A DNA stretch of 64,000 bases. It comes from Hymenopus coronatus (lineage: Eukaryota > Arthropoda > Insecta > Mantodea > Hymenopodidae). Made by a program: the position numbers and the translations under genes. The notes below the pieces were generated by a model. It ran no database searches. It had not been told where the DNA came from and saw only the letters and a list, made by a program, of their open reading frames with translations. Positions 57,001 to 62,750 of this stretch are shown here, piece by piece; the stretch's first letter is position 1, and each line of letters opens with the position of its first letter. The stretch is taken from NCBI GenBank assembly GCA_030762935.1, contig CM060899.1:10083001-10147000 (forward strand), given 5' to 3'.

Positions 57001-60000
57001 TTAACAAGCCCCATCAGAAAGTTGCTCATTGCAAAACATCACCTCATTCAATGTTGAGAACTTAAAATAGAGCTTGGATTTCATTGGTGGTGAAAGCTTC
57101 ACAACGACTTCAAGAGTCTGGAGAATATCCGTCTCCTGCTTACATGGGTAATTTTTTTTTTTTTTAAAAAGATTATTTTAGAATAATATTATGTAATAAT
57201 AATAAATGATAATGACAGCCATGATACATTGTCTTTACAGGCAGTATCAAAAGAAAAGCGTGATGACCTCTTAGGTTTTGAAGGAGTATTGTGCACAAGA
57301 AGCCAGAGTATTTTATACAAACTTTTTGCACCAGGCTGAGAAGTGCATGTAGGGACAAAGTTATATTCTTATTACCACTTTATTATGCGAAGTTAAAATA
57401 GCAAGAGCTATTGTTTAAGCAGGAGCATTATAGAGTTTCATTGCTTTTAATCACAAAATATTCTGAAACATTAATATAACAATTAATAGTTGCAACAAAT
57501 CTTCACATATCTTTTGGAATCCTTGGATTAGTTTCGCAATAAATCTATTGCATTCTCAACATAAATTTCCTTTTGGTCTGGTTTTTGATGTGTAATCCTT
57601 GGACTAGTTGTTTATTTACACAACATCAAAAACACGACCAAAACTGAGACCAAAGGGAAATTTATGTTAAGCATGCAATAGATTTATTGTGAAACTAGTC
57701 CAAGGATTCCAAAAGATAAGTGAAAATTTGTTGCAACTATTAATTGTTATATTAATATTTGTGTTACTTCCCTGTTACTAGCTTCTTTTTACATTTATGC
57801 TGACACATGTTTAACAGAAATGCAGTATGACTCGTAATATTGTCTATTCCTCTATATACAAATAGCACGTTTTTCTCTGGTAATACATGACATTACCTTT
57901 GTATATTATTCCAATAAAACTGCAATTTAAATATTTAAGGTACAAATTTGTATTAAATCTAATGTGTATTACATGACCTAATTAAGTTTAGTATTCTTTA
58001 AATGTATCTGTTAGGCCCATGGAATTCAGTTTTAAACTTTAAAGTTCCTCTTGTGAACAATTCTTTTAATGTGGACAAAGCATGTTTTTTTTCCTGTAAT
58101 TCTTGTATACATACCAAGACAAGTTTTATTTTATTGCACATAATAACTTAATATTCCATTGGAATATCATGTTTTGAGATTCCTAAAAACATGAAAATGC
58201 TTCTCCTAGCAGGTTTCATTTAAATGCCATATGTTCAACATATTTTCATGGCAATAATAACTGAACATTTTTCTTTGAATAGATTCTATAGTCCTGTTCA
58301 TTCTTAATGCATTTAATTTTAATTTTGTTTTCTTGGTAAACTTAAAACATTTTTTTTAACCAACTACTTCTGAGATTTTTATGCTTTGATTTGAAATATA
58401 GCTGCTTTATAATTTTTAATTGCTGATCATAGAGAACCAGTACAGATTTCAAATACATGATTTAGTCCAATGTGTTTATGCTGATTTGTTGGAAGACAAC
58501 TTTGTTATGAATATGGGCTGCACTGTGACTGAGTGGTTAGACCATTTGCCTTTCACCTTTCAGTGACTGCATGTGAAATTTGCGGTGGGCAAAGCAGCGC
58601 AGGAGCGAGTTTTCTCCAGTTTCCCCTGTCATCACATTCCACCATTCCTCCATCTTCATTCTATGCATCATCAGTGTCATTGCCTGCAATGTCGTAGTAG
58701 TAAAAGCGGGCATTAAATACTATACAAAATGTTATGAATATGTTTTCTGGTTAATATAATCACATAGAAATTGTTTGCAAAGCTACTTGGAAAAAATTGT
58801 TAAAGCAAACCTGGAATTTTTGTAATTTTCAGTTCATGTAACAAACAGTTTTGCCACAACTGCCAGATTGGTTTTACTATACATTTCTTTTCATTTGAAT
58901 AATTTTATTACTTATGTAATGATAAGTTGATTCAGTTTAAAGATACATAACATTGCATTAAATGAAAAATTATAATTAATGTTGACTAATTTTTTTTTTT
59001 TTTTTTTTGGAGCCAATACTATTATTTGTAAATAGTCTTTCTAATTCATAGTTAATTCTCCATAATAATGTCAGAATTTAAAATAATAATGTTAAACCCA
59101 TCAACATTTCAGATTCTGCACAACAGCTGTTTCTGGTAATAGCAGTGATAAATTACCACTGACCTCTGGTGAATTCTCAGGTAGACACAAAAGCTTCTAT
59201 ATTGGAAAAACTTATCCTGTATATGGAAGTAAGGCAAAGGATGTCACTGGCATGCCAACTGTAAAAGGGCTTTCTGAATCAAAACAATCTGGTAAAACTA
59301 TTGATGAAGCAGCATTGTACAGCAGGACTTCATACTTGAAACAAAAGAATTTGATGATTAAGGGCAGAAGGACACATAAATGTAACATTTGCAAGAAAAA
59401 GTTTACTCAGTTGTCAAGTGTGAAAAGGCATATATTGGTTCATGAGGGTAAGAAGCCACACTACTGCAAAGCTTGTGATAAGAGCTTTACTCGCTTGTCA
59501 TATTTAAATATACATAATATGATTCATAAGGGTGAAAAGCCATACCAGTGTAAATCCTGTGATACGAGATTTACTCAGTTATCAGCTTTAAAGATGCATA
59601 GTTTGGTTCATGAGGGTAAAAAACCATACCAGTGTACAACTTGTAATAAGCGGTTTACTTGGTTGTCACACTTGAAATCACATAATTTGATTCATGAGCA
59701 TAAGAAATTACAACAGTGTAGAACTTGTGATAAGAGATTTACTCGGTTCTCAGATTTGAAAAGACATAATTTAATTCATGAGGGTAAGAAGTCTCACCAA
59801 TGTTCAACTTGTGATAAGAGTTTTACTCGATTATCAGATTTGAAAACGCATAATTTGATTCATGAGGGTAAGAAGCCATACCAATGTACAATTTGTGCTA
59901 AAAGGTTTACTCGATTGTCACATTTGAAAAGACATAATTTGATTCATGACGGTAAGAAGCCATACCAATGTATAACTTGTAACAGGATTTTTACTCAGTT

Positions 60001-60040
60001 GTCACATTTGAAAAGACATAATTTGAAGTGTGACATATGA
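38555..60040 (+). CDS. C2H2 zinc-finger protein gene, three coding exons, 477 residues
   Basis: The CDS joins 38606-39079, 41315-41346 and 59113-60040. Donors GTAAGT (39080) and GTAAGA (41347) and acceptors TTACAG (41314) and TTTCAG (59112) fit consensus. Phases agree: 474 nt, then 32 nt leaving two bases, completed by one base of the last exon, after which the frame is open into the finger array. The product is probably a nuclear DNA-binding regulator. It has an acidic N-terminal region with repeated IK-x-E motifs, a linker, then eight fingers from residue 259 to the C-terminus. An AATAAA lies at 60042-60047, directly after the stop. The second intron (17.8 kb) is filled with transposons. 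The target gene set is unknown. Exon joins are predicted, not shown by transcripts. Confidence 0.85.
39518..39756 (-). repeat. SINE family A copy
   Basis: On minus it reads GGCTGCGCAGTGGCCAAGTGG, CTCTCACCTAGATGG, GGGTTCAATCCC (B box), then the family body, ending in poly-A (poly-T here at 39518). It lies in intron 1. Confidence 0.88.
39785..39932 (-). repeat. SINE family A copy, 3' truncated
   Basis: A second copy on the same strand, 28 bp further on, with GGTGACACTGTGGCACAATGG head and GGGTTTAATCCTA B box. It stops in the AGATTTTCTC body segment. Confidence 0.75.
39940..40770. other. Intron 1 sequence, no gene seen
   Basis: AT-rich, no notable open frames. Confidence 0.5.
40780..41020 (+). 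pseudogene. Penelope-like reverse transcriptase fragment (second family)
   Basis: A 77-codon frame reads FKWNSEYFEQLYGVAISKPLGP, then VIANYFMEHFETKALE, KKPTCWNQYIDNVFMVLD. This is the RT block around GVAMGSPLGPV, W-RYVDDTF. The MGS is ISK and the catalytic VDD is IDN, so it is dead. It is closer to the EQ-x-x-GVAMGSPLGP type than the 23-kb copy, so it is a separate element. It is fused downstream to a tRNA-like B-box segment (GGGTTCAAACCCGGC, near 41002), perhaps another SINE. Confidence 0.72.
41315..41346 (+). CDS. Zinc-finger gene, 32-nt microexon
   Basis: Exon bounded by ATTCTGTTACAG and GTAAGA. It encodes DGNFPAVKSL plus the first two bases of the next codon, in the phase set by the first exon and required by the last. 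Skipping it would shift the frame into the finger array. Confidence 0.75.
41705..41940 (+). repeat. Long GA-rich polypurine tract in intron 2
   Basis: For about 230 bp the plus strand is almost pure A/G (GAGAGAG runs, GGGATGGGGGAGAAG), with sparse pyrimidines. It creates long meaningless minus-strand open frames rich in Ser, Leu and Pro. Confidence 0.9.
42271..42507 (+). repeat. SINE family A copy
   Basis: Head GGCCATGCCGTGCCCGAGTAG, body GGGGCAGGTTTTCTCC, GATGCTCCATCTTCATTTC and the GCGGGTGTTAAACACTACC end are all present. The B box is partly lost. Confidence 0.88.
43050..43270 (-). repeat. tRNA-derived SINE, family C
   Basis: On minus, a GGCATGTTGC head, a CTCAGGGATTAGAGCAGCTA segment and related flank match the 52.3 and 52.8 kb copies, including the CTGAAATGTTTTGA/AGACATATCCTAAAGG stretch shared with 52900-52930. 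The B box is poorly kept. Confidence 0.55.
43485..43545 (+). repeat. SINE family A, 3' end fragment
   Basis: TGCCTTGGTAGTAAAAGCAG, GCATTAAACAAT and a poly-A run match the family A terminus. Confidence 0.65.
43714..45310 (-). pseudogene. Host B ORF2: RT and C-terminus
   Basis: The 136-codon frame at 45231-44821 holds the RT start: SNSKAEDYYGFSNFVIKYI, FPDCLKLAIIIPVFKKGD, YRPILLPVFSKIIE. Downstream on minus come FGFRPKLST, LLDLRKAFHAVSHE (motif A), KGVPQGLVLGPLLF (motif B) and a poorly kept DD motif near 44450-44420. The C-terminal frames are 44375-44160 (LGMYIDKSLNWELH) and 44046-43714 (KKAVKCIANLDYN, FFKKLKIMNVPAFNIYHSLMF). Motif A and B are readable; the catalytic pair in C is not in a clean frame. 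No endonuclease precedes it. Confidence 0.75.
45335..45597. repeat. Tandem duplication, period about 133 bp
   Basis: The block from CTGGAGTTT through TATACCCTG and a T run occurs twice in a row (about 45335-45460 and 45461-45597) with a few differences. It replaces the place where the host B endonuclease should be. Confidence 0.9.
45640..46004 (-). pseudogene. Host B ORF1, SGNH-esterase part
   Basis: On minus, QLVSAQDFHKNDCVVIIGGSND (block III, GGSND) starts near 45985, then NNNLEKLLPELSN, LLTCP, and LYTRYGMHFNKCGKR (block V, with His) near 45700. The counterpart in host A reads VVIHAGTND and DGLHLNRKG. The frame runs into copy 3 at about 46005. Confidence 0.72.
46140..46159 (+). promoter_or_regulatory. 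5' UTR hairpin box of copy 3
   Basis: Identical to 8020-8039 of copy 2: CCGTGG stem, 8-nt loop, CCACGG. Confidence 0.5.
46690..47495 (+). pseudogene. I-group copy 3 ORF1 (gag-like)
   Basis: The frame upstream of 46739 already reads SSFDRFIVVTLACEKK, so the true start lies before 46700. The gag-like domain (SPFNMQREIERICGK, RGVVTTACLDGLSDADI) breaks near 47025, then a second frame carries YPIPCRCFRCQKFGHIQSRC and further knuckle-like segments GERCGQPAHAETAC and CVHCKGNHPSSSRQC. After QELRVKGRLTFPEARR it ends early at TAG 47493-47495; the Ser/Arg tail continues in other frames to about 47790. Here the segment lost from copy 2 is present. Confidence 0.78.
47885..51493 (+). pseudogene. I-group copy 3 ORF2 (endonuclease, RT, RNase H)
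   Basis: It starts MALLTWNIRGYITHRAQL. A G9 run near 48077 shifts the frame inside the endonuclease (LGDFNAYHPLWGS, SDTHSSEHY with Glu for Asp). RT motifs are LFDLEKVYDT (A), KEVSQGWLLS (B, where others have NGVPQGSVLS) and YVDTLAIYC (C, the second Asp is Thr). RNase H has YTNGSKED (first Asp now Asn), FTAELFS and CSDSLSAL; the HVG-x-x-GN-x-x-AD segment is lost. The C-terminal knuckle CASCNEPLTVRHVLLEC and LLGDN follow, ending at TAG 51491-51493. It is heavily degraded, more than copy 2. Confidence 0.83.
51658..51690 (+). other. 3' terminal hairpin of copy 3
   Basis: AGAGCGC (51658-51664) and GCGCCCT (51684-51690) pair at six of seven positions, in the same place as the copy 1 and 2 stems. 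A TAC-repeat tail follows. Confidence 0.6.
51710..52290 (-). pseudogene. Host B ORF1, N-terminal part with PHD-like finger
   Basis: On minus, reading from 52290: LPIKWNSCDKWYHFLKCL, then GVSKENIP and WECNACATS. CDKWYH-x2-C and W-x-C-x2-C are the second half of a PHD-type zinc finger, known from ORF1 of CR1-like LINEs. A charged region (RNKLESSQKKMHC), more stops, then YKSQKREAYKPMKKSNSDG, FNSPEIKALVKPDAKL lead to copy 3 at 51709. The first PHD cysteines lie where a SINE now sits, near 52310. It is inactive. Confidence 0.65.
52310..52450 (-). repeat. tRNA-derived SINE, family C copy
   Basis: On minus: GCAATGGTAGCTCAAAGATTAGAATAAC with A-box-like head, and ATGGTTCGAATCCTGGC, a good B box. Followed by AGTGCCACTGAATTTTTC-like text shared with 54.0 kb. 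Confidence 0.65.
52461..52655 (-). repeat. SINE family A copy
   Basis: On minus, GGGTTCAATCCCAGG (B box), GGGATTTGTGATGG, then ACATTCCACCAATGCCCCATC and the AAAAGTGGGTTTTAAACACTA end. The head is damaged. It lies between two family C SINEs. Confidence 0.75.
52740..52930 (-). repeat. tRNA-derived SINE, family C copy
   Basis: On minus: TGTTGGCATGGTGACTCAGTGGTTAGAGTAAC (A box TGACTCAGTGG) and CATGGTTCAAATCCCAGC (B box), then GTCTAACTCTAACTCTCCAGCTCC. This is the cleanest family C copy, useful as reference. Confidence 0.72.
52931..54000. other. Intron 2 sequence, no gene seen
   Basis: AT-rich. A 71-codon frame at 53261 has no motif. A short TTA/TTG run lies at 53835-53880. Confidence 0.45.
54000..54065 (-). 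repeat. SINE family C fragment
   Basis: CACTTTGATAGGTAGAATCAGACTGAAA, ATAGCCAGGATTTGAACCA matches the B-box side of the 52.3 kb copy. The head is missing. Confidence 0.5.
54066..54800. other. Intron 2 sequence, no gene seen
   Basis: AT-rich with no open frame or repeat I recognise. Confidence 0.45.
54813..55211 (-). CDS. Unidentified 132-codon open frame
   Basis: A single uninterrupted frame, 55211 to 54813, inside AT-rich intron sequence. It has no ATG near its 5' end (the first codon is TTG), so it may be an exon or a piece of a longer frame. The protein is mixed in composition (FPSELIGDMKKGLINRKNC, HPITMTLSTTYNGTWESYG), with no signal peptide, membrane segment or metal-binding motif. I do not recognise the family. 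It lies 3' of host B and 5' of the copy 3 transposase relic. It could be a relic of another mobile element or an antisense gene exon; it could also be chance, though its length argues against that. Confidence 0.3.
   Translation of the reverse strand: MNKPKLHFPSELIGDMKKGLINRKNCVEIPIEWNDIIKSERKNPSPLLLFMSNKIYYLIGHHKWQTLSRKSIHFRLAPIALKLSEDHPITMTLSTTYNGTWESYGVIDKTLCKAGLQIFHTLIIALQPTSRP
55300..56335. other. Intron 2 sequence, no gene seen
   Basis: No notable frames, no SINE heads. Confidence 0.45.
56340..57140 (+). pseudogene. DDE-like transposase family, copy 3 (core deleted)
   Basis: The start has DCKRKL and, after a one-base shift, KCFEEVNIEDQVV (near 56470-56520), the Cys-containing N-terminal part. 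The middle is largely lost. From 56771 a 71-codon frame reads FCDLYLGQNKNYTVLQHLNY (second acid, 56783-56785) and VTIPIRGYSFIECDKNMGLI (conserved Asp, 56912-56914). It is a distinct subfamily from copies 1 and 2: ECDKNMGLI replaces the DR-x-(Y/F)G line, and His of GHS is Tyr. Frames end near 57140. It is inactive and lies in intron 2 of the zinc-finger gene. Confidence 0.62.
57470..57759. repeat. Foldback element: about 120-bp inverted repeat arms
   Basis: The arm 57470-57590 is repeated in inverse orientation at 57621-57759 with few mismatches, leaving a loop of about 30 bp. TTTTGGAATCCTTGG on the left pairs with CCAAGGATTCCAAAA on the right. A third short copy of the AATCCTTGGACTAGT motif sits in the loop region at about 57595-57609. 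No coding capacity. It resembles a MITE or foldback element. Confidence 0.88.
57770..58505. other. Intron 2 sequence, no gene seen
   Basis: AT-rich, without frames or repeats of note. Confidence 0.45.
58514..58730 (+). repeat. SINE family A copy
   Basis: Head GGGCTGCACTGTGACTGAGTGG with A box. The B-box stretch is deleted (ACCTTTCAGTGACTGCATG). Body GCGAGTTTTCTCCAG, CATTCCACCATTCCTCCATC and end AAAAGCGGGCATTAAATACTA are present. It lies 383 bp before the last zinc-finger exon. Confidence 0.88.
59113..60040 (+). CDS. Zinc-finger gene, last exon with eight fingers
   Basis: Acceptor ATTTCAG ends at 59112. The first base completes an Arg codon, then 308 codons follow to TGA 60038-60040. Fingers repeat every 28 residues (84 bp). 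Seven are C-x2-C-x12-H-x3-H. The eighth ends HNLKCDI, so its last ligand is Cys (CCHC). Helix positions -1/3/6 are Q/S/R, R/Y/I, Q/A/M, W/H/S, R/D/R, R/D/T, R/H/R, Q/H/R for fingers 1-8. Linkers read HEGKKPYQC rather than the common TGEKPY. The exon has no stop or frameshift, in contrast to the surrounding relics. Confidence 0.92.
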
Positions 60041-60041
60041 G

Positions 60042-60047
60042 AATAAA
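60042..60047 (+). promoter_or_regulatory. AATAAA after the zinc-finger stop codon
   Basis: AATAAA starts two bases after TGA 60038-60040. It is almost too close to act as the polyadenylation signal; a later site is likely. Confidence 0.35.
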
Positions 60048-60579
60048 AGGTTACATTTTTTTATATAATGCCTACTTTGAAACAGTATAGACAGACAGAT
60101 ATTAATGAGGACATTACTGATTTACTATATTTTAAATACATATGGACCTTGCAAGTTCAAACAGCCATACACAAATGATATTAAATCATGGCTTCATTGA
60201 TGTACATGATATAATATCACATATAAGACCACAACTATTAGATTGTCACATTTTCAGTATTTTTTGGATAATTTCTGCTTCTTTGACTTAAAGTATTACA
60301 ACTGCACAGAATATTTAGCAGGGTACAGTCATGCACAAAACTCAAATCATAAAGCCTACTTTATTGTAAACAATTGCTTTGCATGGTTTAAGCTTATTGT
60401 AATGTTGCACCATACAGGCATAATTTACATAAATTAGAAACCAGTAAGTTCACTTTAGATATAATATGCAAAATGAACCTAATAGCAGTGAAGTAACACA
60501 AATTATTAATTGCTATATTAATATTTACCTAAGTTCTTGAACATTGTTAAAGTTTGAATATTTTTCATGCTTCAATAAT

Positions 60580-61280
60580 CAAACATAGATTAAAACTTCC
60601 TTACTTAAAAGAAAATATACAAATAAATATTACCCTTTTGAACAATTTGATATAGCACACTATCTATACTTAGCTGAAGAATTTAAAAACTCTGAAACCT
60701 CTCCATGTGTTCTGAAACAAATGACACTAGAAGTAATAGATTTAAGATACCCTACCAATGAATGGCTACATATTTATACTGATGGTTCCAGCATGTCAAA
60801 TAACAGTGGTACTGGCAAAAGTACAATATTGCCTTTCTTTCTACAAAAGTATAGGCAGTAAGGTTACATCAAATTCATCTGAGCCAATAAGTAATCACTG
60901 TATCAAAAGAGTCATTATATCACCATATAATACAAAAAATTAAAGATGATAATGTATTGCAAATAAAAGGAAAACTATGGGAAAATTTATTAATAATATT
61001 ACCAGAATCATTTACAATACCTAGAAAATTCTCTGTAGCAACTTTCAGACTCCTAACAGACAATCACTCCTACAAACTAACATATATTTATTCAAGATTG
61101 GTATATTGAGATTTCTTCTGAGTCCTTTTCTTACACTTAAAGAAGATACGAATGGAAACCACCTACTCTGCTGCCCAACCTTTAGTCAACAAGATAACAC
61201 AACATCAAAATAGCGAATCAAGAGAGTGAATGGCTTTACTGCCAACTGCTCAGCATTAGATATTAACCAACAATAATGAC
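60580..61280 (+). pseudogene. Non-LTR element fragment with RNase H start and C-terminal knuckle region
   Basis: In shifted frames: FEQFDIAHYLYLAEEF, then LEVIDLRYPTNEW, LHIYTDGSSMSNNSG (first RNase H acid, near 60776). The remaining RNase H is deleted. After it come LWENLLIILPESFTIPRKF, SVATFRLLTDNHSYKLTYI and HLLCCPTFSQQD, the region with FRL-TGH and HLL-CP in non-LTR elements with an RNase H. The sequence is unlike the I-group copies here, so this is a different family. It sits directly downstream of the zinc-finger gene. Confidence 0.6.
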
Positions 61281-61489
61281 ATCTAAAGCTTTTTGCTTCT
61301 TGTCTAGTTCATTAGGATTAGCATGATTGCAGTGGTAACAAGTAGCGATTTGTTTGTAACATTTGTTCTGTGTGCTGGAAACAAATGAATTGTGTTGTGC
61401 AATCATTTGATAACATTTCTTCAATTTATATGAAGAGAACTGATTGTTTCAACTAGAGGAATATAAATCTCTGCCAAATCCAGATTTAC

Positions 61490-61905
61490 TGCATGTAAAC
61501 ACTGTAATTTATTGAAACCTGAAAAAGCTATAGAAATTATAGTGATTTTCTCATATGGTTGTATTTCCCCCATGTTTACTACTATATAAATCTTGTAACT
61601 CAATCTAATTACAGAAATTAAAGTGACTTATTTTCTCATATGAGTGCACTTCCTGTGCTATGCTTTTCTTTATTGCTATGTAAACTGTTATTTATTGCAG
61701 CCTCATAAAATTACAGAACCTCTAGTGATTTTGCAGTTTATTGTAACTCAATCTAATTGCAGAAATTAAAGTGATCTATTTTGTCACATGAGTTTAGTTC
61801 CGGTGCTATGCTCTTGTTTATTCTATGTAAACTGTCATTTAATGCAACCTGATTCAATTGCACAAATTACAGGGACCTATGTTGTTAAATGGGTGTATTT
61901 TCTAT
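61490..61905. repeat. Diverged tandem repeats, about 95-bp units
   Basis: CTCAATCTAATTACAGAAATT at about 61599 and CTCAATCTAATTGCAGAAATT at about 61746 with their flanks, plus more diverged units near 61500, 61685 and 61830, share the order AAATT-A-AGTGA, CATATGAGTG, TTCC, GTGCTATGCT, TATGTAAAC. About five units, some truncated. Confidence 0.75.
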
Positions 61906-62500
61906 TCTTGTAGCTAATAAACTAGAAGCCACCATGCATTAGCAAAGATGGAAAAACATTCCTTTTCAGTAAATGCAGTTATAGTTTGATAAGAAGCTCT
62001 TGTTACTGAAACATTATGTCATAAAAGAAGCAACGGCTTAGTATCAAATGAATATATCTACAAAAATACCTTTTTTGAGATTCAGGATGGATTTTTCATA
62101 ATGTCAAATAACTTTATGTCTAACTTTTATAATTTTCAAAATACCATGGGACATATCCACTTAATTGGTAACAATGTTTAGTATGAAGTAACCCCACTTA
62201 ACTTACAATTATGTGATGCAAGCTATAGTGCTCCTCAAGTTGTTGTCAAAGAAACATATGTTGAAACATTGTTACTTTACTGCTCACTTTGGTTCATTGT
62301 AATATAAATAAGGTTGGTTTCCATGCTTGGTGGAAACTCTGGAAGCAGGATATGCTGATGCATTCCATTGCTGAGAATCTTTCATGTACAACCATGGATA
62401 ATTCCAGCAATATTGCTGCTCTTGTCACTAGTTTTTTTTAGAGTGAATCAGATATATAGAAATAAAACAGAAACCAGATAATCATTTCTCCAAGTCATTA
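61906..62500. other. AT-rich DNA, nothing recognised
   Basis: No frames or repeats of note. Confidence 0.45.
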
Positions 62501-62504
62501 ATAA

Positions 62505-62750
62505 AAGAGAACTTGCTGCTCACAGTATTTCACCAAAACATTAAAAGTTGAAGATATAAAGTAAATGAGTTATTAATTCATTTCAAATCTAAAAAGTTAA
62601 GTCCAGATATTTTATGTATTACAAAACACCATTTGGGAAAACAGGAAATATTACATTTTTCAGTGGATGGTTGTAAAACAGCAGCTTGGTACTGTAGACA
62701 AAATCTCTCTAAAGGAGGTGTGAGTATCTTTGTTAAGAATAATATAAGGT
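62505..62750 (+). pseudogene. LINE endonuclease fragment, CR1/Jockey-group
   Basis: The frame reads HQNIKS, stop, RYKVNELLIHFKSKKLSPDI, LCITKHHLGKQEILH, NLSKGGVSIFVKNNIR: the first 80 residues of an APE-type endonuclease (QNI start, TEH-like motif now TKH, KGGV-IFV). It matches the host A start (HQNIQYLSNRK, ISEHGL) in layout. It ends abruptly where copy 4 begins. Confidence 0.68.

Noticed and set aside
59252..59252. ATG 59252 as the start of the zinc-finger protein
   Set aside because: The frame is open further upstream to a good splice acceptor at 59112 and matches the phase of two upstream exons. It could still be an alternative start.
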